Source: a bacterium
GTDB lineage: Bacteria > Auribacterota > UBA3054
DNA length: 11,695 nucleotides
Reading direction: 5' to 3'
NCBI GenBank assembly: GCA_017444325.1
Contig: JAFSWV010000052.1
Span: 1 to 11,695 of the forward strand
The position numbers and the translations under genes were made by a program. The notes under the pieces are model-generated. The model worked only from the letters and a program-made list of their open reading frames with translations, did no database searches and had not been told where the DNA came from. This document shows, piece after piece, positions 7,037-11,695 of the stretch (position 1 is the stretch's first letter; the number at the start of each line of letters is the position of its first letter).

Positions 7037-8533
7037 ATGAACAGACATCTTTTTCCCTTTGTTTTTTTGTTTTTCTTTGCCGCCTCATGCTTCGCTTTCA
7101 CGGAGAAATCTTACTCTCAGCTTAAGAAAGCCTACGATTGGATCGGGATCGAGCTTGATGTTGACTGGAAGAGCGAAGAGGATTACAACAAAGAATTAAA
7201 GAAATGCCAAAAAGAGGCCGAAGAGGGCAGCGCCGAAGCCATGTACAGGCTGGGGCGCCTGATCGAGTCCAGCAGGACATCTGTGACGTCAGATTACAAG
7301 AACGCCTTGAAGTGGTACGAGAAAGCCGTGGAGAAAAAGCATCCCGGCGCCATGAATCATCTGGCGAACATGTATATGACGAGCCAGGGCGTTCCCTTCA
7401 GCGTTGAAAAGGCTATTAAACTCTACACCGAAAGCGCTAAGGCGGGCGACACCGACGCCATGACGAATTTGGGCTCTTTGCGTTTCCACGGCGTAGGCTT
7501 TCCAAAGGACGTAAAGGAAGCGGTAAAACTTTATGAAAAAGCCGCGGAAGGCGGGAACGCCGCCGCGATGAATCTTTTGGCGACGATTTACACTGACCGT
7601 TGGGGTGACAATTCGGAGATCCGAGATCGCAAAAAAGTTGTACCTTTGTGTGAAAAAGCGGCCGCTGTCGGAAGCGTGACGGCAATGGTCAGCGCCGGGG
7701 ATCTTTATTATACCGGCGGGCCGTATTCCATCAAGTGGATCAAACCTGACCAGAAAAAAGCGCTTGAACTGTATAAAAAAGCCATGAACAGAGGCAGCAG
7801 GGACGCGGTTTCCAGAATCACGCAGCTCACAATGCAGGAAGAGGGCGGGATCGACGATCCCAAATTGAAAAAGATAGGCGAAAGAGTTATGAAACTTGCC
7901 GCCGCCTCCATGTGGGGCTTGGACAACATGCCTGGCGATGATGAAGATTTCGAGGAGATAGGCGAACTGGATCTGGATGAACACGATGACGAAAGGCCTT
8001 TCAACATCTACAACAACGAGATCCCGCTCATGGATGAAGGTTCCTATTCCGAAAGCGGACGCGATGAAGAAGTTTTCTGCATACTCTACGAGGACGGCAA
8101 GACAAAATTCATGAAGGAAAGGTGCTTCACGACTCACGCCGCCGTCAAGTGGTACGAATCCGAAGTTGAAAAAGGCAATGTTGAAGCCATGTACGAACTT
8201 GGAAAACTGTACAAATCAGGCCAAGTTAAAGATTTCGACAAATACGGCGGAAGGGAAGTGCCTCACAACGAGGAGGAATTAAACGAAGGGAAAGCGCTTC
8301 CTTACCTTACGAAAGCCGCTGAAAAAGATCATGCGGAGGCAATGTTCGAGATAGGCGAGATCTACGAATCAAAGGCGTCGAGGATCGAATACTACGGCGA
8401 CAGGGACGAGAAGAAAGACAAAGAGGCCCAGAAGAAAGAAATAGAGGAAAACAAAGCCAAGGCGAAGGAATGGTTCCAAAAAGCAGCCGCCAAAGGAAGT
8501 AAAAAAGCGAAGATGAAACTCAAAGAACAATAA
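7037..8533 (+). CDS. Exported Sel1-repeat protein A
   Basis: This 498-residue protein has an N-terminal signal sequence rich in Phe/Leu, ending near AASCFA (residues 15-20). Cys18 could be a lipidation site, but the residue at -3 is Ala rather than Leu, so signal peptidase I cleavage is equally possible. A shared motif 'YDWIGIEL' (33-40) precedes about five Sel1-type helical repeats (66-250) with the usual 'AM..L...Y..G.G......A...Y.KAA..G...' pattern. Next come an acidic linker (300-319), the conserved insert PL-x-x-EG-x-Y ... C348 ... YEDG (330-356), and two more Sel1 repeats (383-490) interrupted by charged stretches. Sel1 repeats form TPR-like superhelices that bind proteins, so a periplasmic scaffold or adaptor role is likely. 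It heads a same-strand run with paralogues B and C downstream. Confidence 0.9.
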   Translation: MNRHLFPFVFLFFFAASCFAFTEKSYSQLKKAYDWIGIELDVDWKSEEDYNKELKKCQKEAEEGSAEAMYRLGRLIESSRTSVTSDYKNALKWYEKAVEKKHPGAMNHLANMYMTSQGVPFSVEKAIKLYTESAKAGDTDAMTNLGSLRFHGVGFPKDVKEAVKLYEKAAEGGNAAAMNLLATIYTDRWGDNSEIRDRKKVVPLCEKAAAVGSVTAMVSAGDLYYTGGPYSIKWIKPDQKKALELYKKAMNRGSRDAVSRITQLTMQEEGGIDDPKLKKIGERVMKLAAASMWGLDNMPGDDEDFEEIGELDLDEHDDERPFNIYNNEIPLMDEGSYSESGRDEEVFCILYEDGKTKFMKERCFTTHAAVKWYESEVEKGNVEAMYELGKLYKSGQVKDFDKYGGREVPHNEEELNEGKALPYLTKAAEKDHAEAMFEIGEIYESKASRIEYYGDRDEKKDKEAQKKEIEENKAKAKEWFQKAAAKGSKKAKMKLKEQ

Positions 8534-8566
8534 AAATTTACAAACTATTGTTTTTAAGGAGCAATT

Positions 8567-9097
8567 ATGGACAACGAGATATTGAAAGCCTTGCGCGAGC
8601 GCCGCAGCATCCGCAGTTTTAAAAAGGAACAGATCACGGACGAAGAGCTGAAGGCCGTGCTTGAGGCCGGAACCTACGCGCCCACCGGCATGGGCTACCA
8701 GGACCCCTGGATCGTGGCTGTGCAGGACCCTGAGATCATCGATCAGCTCGTCAGAATGAATGCGGCGGTAATGAACAGCCAAGGCAATCCTTACTACGGC
8801 GCCCCCACCATCGTGCTCGTCTTCGGCTCTCCTCTGGAAAAGTGGGGCAACTCAGTTTGCGACGGCTCCCTTGTCCTAGGCAACATGATGAACGCCGCCC
8901 ACGCCATAGGCTTGGGCTCCTGCTGGATCAACAGGGAAAGGGAAATGTTCGCCACCGAGGAAGGCAAGAAGCTTATGGCGAAGCTGGGGCTTCCGGAAGG
9001 ATTGATAGGCATCGGCAGCATATCCTTGGGTTACATAGACAAGGAGGCGGCTCCCCCCAAACCAAGGAAAGAAAATTACTACAGGATCATCAAATAG
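8567..9097 (+). CDS. Nitroreductase family FMN-dependent oxidoreductase
   Basis: This 176-residue cytoplasmic protein matches small nitroreductases, homodimeric FMN enzymes that use NAD(P)H to reduce nitro, quinone or related substrates. The FMN phosphate-binding 'RRSIRSF' is at residues 12-18. The 'AGTYAPTG......PW' segment (34-48) corresponds to the usual APS-x-x-N-x-QPW motif with substitutions. 'GLGSCWI' (115-121) and 'GIGSISLGY' (148-156) are also typical, and the C-terminal 'KPRKENYY' closes the fold. The true substrate cannot be told. A clear AAGGAG lies six bases before the ATG. It sits between Sel1 genes A and B with gaps of 33 and 12 bases, so it is probably co-transcribed, yet it has no signal peptide and should act in a different compartment from its neighbours. 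Confidence 0.93.
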   Translation: MDNEILKALRERRSIRSFKKEQITDEELKAVLEAGTYAPTGMGYQDPWIVAVQDPEIIDQLVRMNAAVMNSQGNPYYGAPTIVLVFGSPLEKWGNSVCDGSLVLGNMMNAAHAIGLGSCWINREREMFATEEGKKLMAKLGLPEGLIGIGSISLGYIDKEAAPPKPRKENYYRIIK

Positions 9098-9109
9098 CGA
9101 GAGCTTCTT

Positions 9110-10576
9110 ATGAAAAAAACACTTCTTGTTCTCTTTGTTTTTACCTTTGCCCTGAAGGCGGTTTCGGGAGTTGATATTTCCGTGATCGCCGAGGCCTATT
9201 CCAAATTGGGAGTCGAGCTTAAGATCGAGCGGAAAACAGACAAGGAATACGACAAGGATCTGAAGAAACACCTTGCCGGCGCAAAATCCGGAAACGCGGA
9301 AGAAATGTACAAGCTCGGAAGAATGATAGAAGCCGGCGAGGGCTCCATCACGTCCAATATTCCAGCGGCGCTGAAATGGTACGAGAAAGCGGCGTCCAAG
9401 AAAAATCCTGCCGCTATAAACCACCTGGCTGGGATGTATATGACCGGCCAGGGAGTGCAGCTGGATATCGACAAAGGGCTGGAACTATACAAGCAAAGCG
9501 CGGCTTTGGGCAACTCTGACGCTATGAGCAATCTGGGCGTTTTGAGCGAAAAAGGAGTAGGCATAAAGGCAAACGAGAAAGCGGCCACCAACTGGTACCA
9601 GAGAGCTGCAGACAAGGGCAACGCTGTCGCGATGCTTAAACTCGGCAAGATATTCTCCAGAAGCAGTTCGGATCTCTACGACAAGAAAAAAGCCGCTCAT
9701 TGGCTGGAGAAGGCAGCGGAAAAAGGCAGTTCCGTAGCTATGCATGAACTTGCGTCTTTTTATGGTGCAAACGGGATGAGCAATCACAGAAAAATCGCCA
9801 GCCTTTGCATGAAATCATTGGAGAAAGGCAACAATTCCGCTTTTGGAGATATCATGGGCTTTGCAATGGCCTACGAGCAAATGGGGATCTCCGATTCTAA
9901 GATAAAGGAAATTGGAAGAAAGGTCGGAAAGAGAACTTATATGAGCGTTATGGGCTCTAATCTTGACGAAGACGATGAAGACATCGCCGTGGCAGATGAG
10001 CATGTTGACAGGCTGTTTATCAACAGCGAAGAATTTGATCTGAAAAAGGAAGATCTGCCCCTGATCAGGGAGGGCGCGTACCGCGACGACGAGCCGGGGA
10101 TTTTTTGCCTTCTGTATGAAGACGGCGAAACGGACTATATAAAGGCTAGGGCGTTAAACAGAGAAAGGGTATTCCAATGGTATGAAAAGCAGGCTGAAAA
10201 AGGTGATTTCACAGCCATGTACCAGTTGGGTAAAATTTACAGCGGCCGGGACAGGTTTTCCGGCAGCCAAAAAGAAAGGGAAGAGTTTGAAAAGGGCGTT
10301 TCCATGCTGAAAAAATGTGCTGAAAACGGAGATCCCTACGCCATGTTTGCATTAGGTGAAGCCGATTACAGCGTTTATGCCAGGGATTACAATTGGCTGA
10401 GGGGAAAGCCTAAAGACGGTGAAGCCGAATACGACAAATTAAAGAAAGAATACTTGGAAATAAAATCATCAATGTTAGGTTGGTACGAAAAAGCGGCGAA
10501 AGCTGGGAACAAAAGAGCCAAAGAGAAATACGACTCTGTTAAAGCAGATCCGGAGCCTTGGGAGCAAAGGAACTAA
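9110..10576 (+). CDS. Exported Sel1-repeat protein B
   Basis: This 488-residue paralogue of protein A has a signal peptide (MKKTLLVLFVFTFALKAVSG, cleavage near residue 20). The shared N-terminal motif 'YSKLGVEL' is at 30-37. About five Sel1-like repeats occupy 63-245, including 'AINHLAGMYMTGQGV'. The acidic linker 'NLDEDDEDIAVADEHVD' (284-300) aligns with that of A. The conserved insert is PL-x-x-EG-x-Y ... C333 ... YEDG (317-341), followed by further Sel1 repeats (358-475). The ribosome binding site is weak (GAGAG, six bases before ATG), and the gene starts 12 bases after the nitroreductase stop, suggesting an operon. It is probably a periplasmic protein-interaction scaffold; the partner is unknown. 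Confidence 0.9.
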   Translation: MKKTLLVLFVFTFALKAVSGVDISVIAEAYSKLGVELKIERKTDKEYDKDLKKHLAGAKSGNAEEMYKLGRMIEAGEGSITSNIPAALKWYEKAASKKNPAAINHLAGMYMTGQGVQLDIDKGLELYKQSAALGNSDAMSNLGVLSEKGVGIKANEKAATNWYQRAADKGNAVAMLKLGKIFSRSSSDLYDKKKAAHWLEKAAEKGSSVAMHELASFYGANGMSNHRKIASLCMKSLEKGNNSAFGDIMGFAMAYEQMGISDSKIKEIGRKVGKRTYMSVMGSNLDEDDEDIAVADEHVDRLFINSEEFDLKKEDLPLIREGAYRDDEPGIFCLLYEDGETDYIKARALNRERVFQWYEKQAEKGDFTAMYQLGKIYSGRDRFSGSQKEREEFEKGVSMLKKCAENGDPYAMFALGEADYSVYARDYNWLRGKPKDGEAEYDKLKKEYLEIKSSMLGWYEKAAKAGNKRAKEKYDSVKADPEPWEQRN

Positions 10577-10593
10577 ATTACAAAGGACATCAC

Positions 10594-11695
10594 ATGCGCA
10601 TTATTTTGATCGCTTTGTCGTTTTTTATTGTTACAGTGGCCTATTGCGGACTGGACATGGATACGATCACGAAAATATACGACGAACTCGGCGTAGAACT
10701 GAAAGCGGGAATGAAAACCGCCGAGGAATATGACCAGGATCTGAAGAAGTACCAAGCCGAAGCAAAAAAGGGCAATGCTGAGGCAATCTACAAGATCGGG
10801 CGGATGTTCGAAGCCGGTCAGGGCTCGCTTAAGGCAGACATAAAAAAGGCTCTTACGTGCTACGAAAAAGCCGCCTCCAAAAACAACGCTGCGGCTATGA
10901 ACCATCTTGCCGGAATGTATATGACCGGCCACGGGGTGGAAGCAGACATCGACAAAGCCTTAGAGTTTTACAAGAAAAGCGCTCAACTGGGAAATTCCGA
11001 CGCCATGTGCAATATGGGCATTCTTAATGAAAATGGCATTGGCTTTGAGGAAAATTATAAGGACGCAATGTCTTGGTACCAACAATCAGCAGAAAAGGGG
11101 AATGCTGCCGGAATGTTTAATCTTGGCCGTATACTCTGTATCACCAAGAACGAAGCTTTTGACTTTAAAAAAGGAATTTCCTGGCTGGAAAAGGCAGCCG
11201 ATGCGGGGAGCACTTCCGCAATGATTATCTTAGGAAACAAACACAAAGGCGGTTCATTAGGACAGAAGAATAACTTAAAAAAAGCTTTCGAATCATATTT
11301 AAGGGCTGCCGAACACCTCGACAGACGCGGATTTAGAAAGATCATGGAGCTGTGCAGAGACGAAAAATGTGACGATTCGGCAACTTTGGCTTTGTATGAA
11401 AAAATGAAGCAAAAGACTGAAAAAAATCAGAACGGAACTTCAAAATTCCCTGATTATACCGATTTAATTTATTTTCATGAATATAAAATGTGGTTAGAAG
11501 GAGTTCCCTTGTTGAGGGAAGGAGGCTATTATACGGAAAATTATGACGAATTGTGCGCCATCTATGAAGACGGCGAAACAGGCTGCATTATGGAAAGGGG
11601 CATTTTTATTAAAACATTAGCCAGATGGTATGAAAAAAACATTGAGAAAGGCGATATAGTTTCCTTATATCAATTGGGCATGCTGCACCGCAAAC
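10594..11695 (+). CDS. Exported Sel1-repeat protein C, 3' end outside the window
   Basis: This frame opens with ATG at 10594, preceded by AAAGGA with a six-base spacing, and stays open to the window edge (367 residues seen). It has a signal peptide (MRIILIALSFFIVTVAYCG), the shared 'YDELGVEL' motif (29-36), and about five Sel1-like repeats (62-240), closest to those of protein B ('AMNHLAGMYMTGHGVEADI'). The conserved insert follows: PL-x-x-EG-x-Y ... C321 ... YEDG (305-329). Another Sel1 repeat begins at about 352. Unlike A and B, it has no acidic linker; the corresponding segment is polar and basic ('MKQKTEKNQNGTSKF'). Base composition becomes markedly AT-rich after about 11380. By comparison with A and B, roughly 100-150 residues probably lie beyond the edge. 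It begins 17 bases after gene B. Confidence 0.88.
   Translation, partial: MRIILIALSFFIVTVAYCGLDMDTITKIYDELGVELKAGMKTAEEYDQDLKKYQAEAKKGNAEAIYKIGRMFEAGQGSLKADIKKALTCYEKAASKNNAAAMNHLAGMYMTGHGVEADIDKALEFYKKSAQLGNSDAMCNMGILNENGIGFEENYKDAMSWYQQSAEKGNAAGMFNLGRILCITKNEAFDFKKGISWLEKAADAGSTSAMIILGNKHKGGSLGQKNNLKKAFESYLRAAEHLDRRGFRKIMELCRDEKCDDSATLALYEKMKQKTEKNQNGTSKFPDYTDLIYFHEYKMWLEGVPLLREGGYYTENYDELCAIYEDGETGCIMERGIFIKTLARWYEKNIEKGDIVSLYQLGMLHRK

Noticed and set aside
7082..7096. Lipobox making Sel1 protein A a lipoprotein
   Set aside because: The sequence A-A-S-C lacks the usual Leu at -3, and neither B nor C has a proper lipobox, so ordinary signal peptidase cleavage is kept as an equal option.
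7223..7790. Sel1 repeats as a DNA-level tandem repeat or recombination cassette
   Set aside because: The similarity is at the protein level; the DNA of successive repeats is too diverged to be a recent tandem repeat array.
7289..8137. 282-residue minus-strand open frame within Sel1 gene A
   Set aside because: It is a shadow of a well-supported Sel1 gene, with no ribosome binding site or recognisable protein features.

Overview
The window looks like a chromosomal segment from a PVC-group bacterium, most likely Lentisphaerota, Kiritimatiellota or another Verrucomicrobiota. This is an inference. It rests on three genes ending in PEP-CTERM-type sorting tails (a PEP motif, a hydrophobic helix, then usually an RRR end), a very large PilX/GspK-like pseudopilin, lamin-tail-like domains and a family of exported Sel1-repeat proteins. 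There is no rRNA, tRNA, CRISPR array, transposase or phage gene. Coding density is high and no gap exceeds about 115 bases.

Region 1 (1-2903): a + strand PEP-CTERM protein with a lectin-like beta-sandwich enters from the left edge and ends at 696. It converges on two minus-strand genes across a strong bidirectional hairpin terminator at about 717-747. The minus-strand pair, in transcription order, is a secreted lamin-tail-domain PEP-CTERM protein (2903 to 1149) and panD, aspartate 1-decarboxylase (1115 to 765), the only core-metabolism gene that can be named.

Region 2 (2904-6946): a divergent intergenic region carries a sigma70-like promoter flanked and overlapped by two direct repeats 21 bp apart. 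It drives a parallel beta-helix PEP-CTERM protein whose stop codon overlaps (ATGA) the start of an 897-residue pseudopilin-like protein. The two probably form a translationally coupled export/surface operon.

Region 3 (6947-11695): an extended -10 promoter with an adjacent perfect inverted repeat precedes a tight same-strand run: Sel1 protein A, a small nitroreductase, Sel1 protein B, and Sel1 protein C, which runs off the right edge. Gaps are 33, 12 and 17 bases. The three Sel1 proteins are tandem paralogues. All carry an export signal, a shared N-terminal motif, a first block of Sel1 repeats, then a conserved insert (P-L-x-x-E-G-x-Y ... C-x-x-Y-E-D-G-x-T) and further Sel1 repeats. The insert does not match a domain I can name and is the best candidate for something undescribed here.

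Overall, nearly everything is cell-envelope or surface biology: exported proteins, sorting tails, a pseudopilin and periplasmic Sel1 scaffolds, with panD and the nitroreductase as cytoplasmic passengers.
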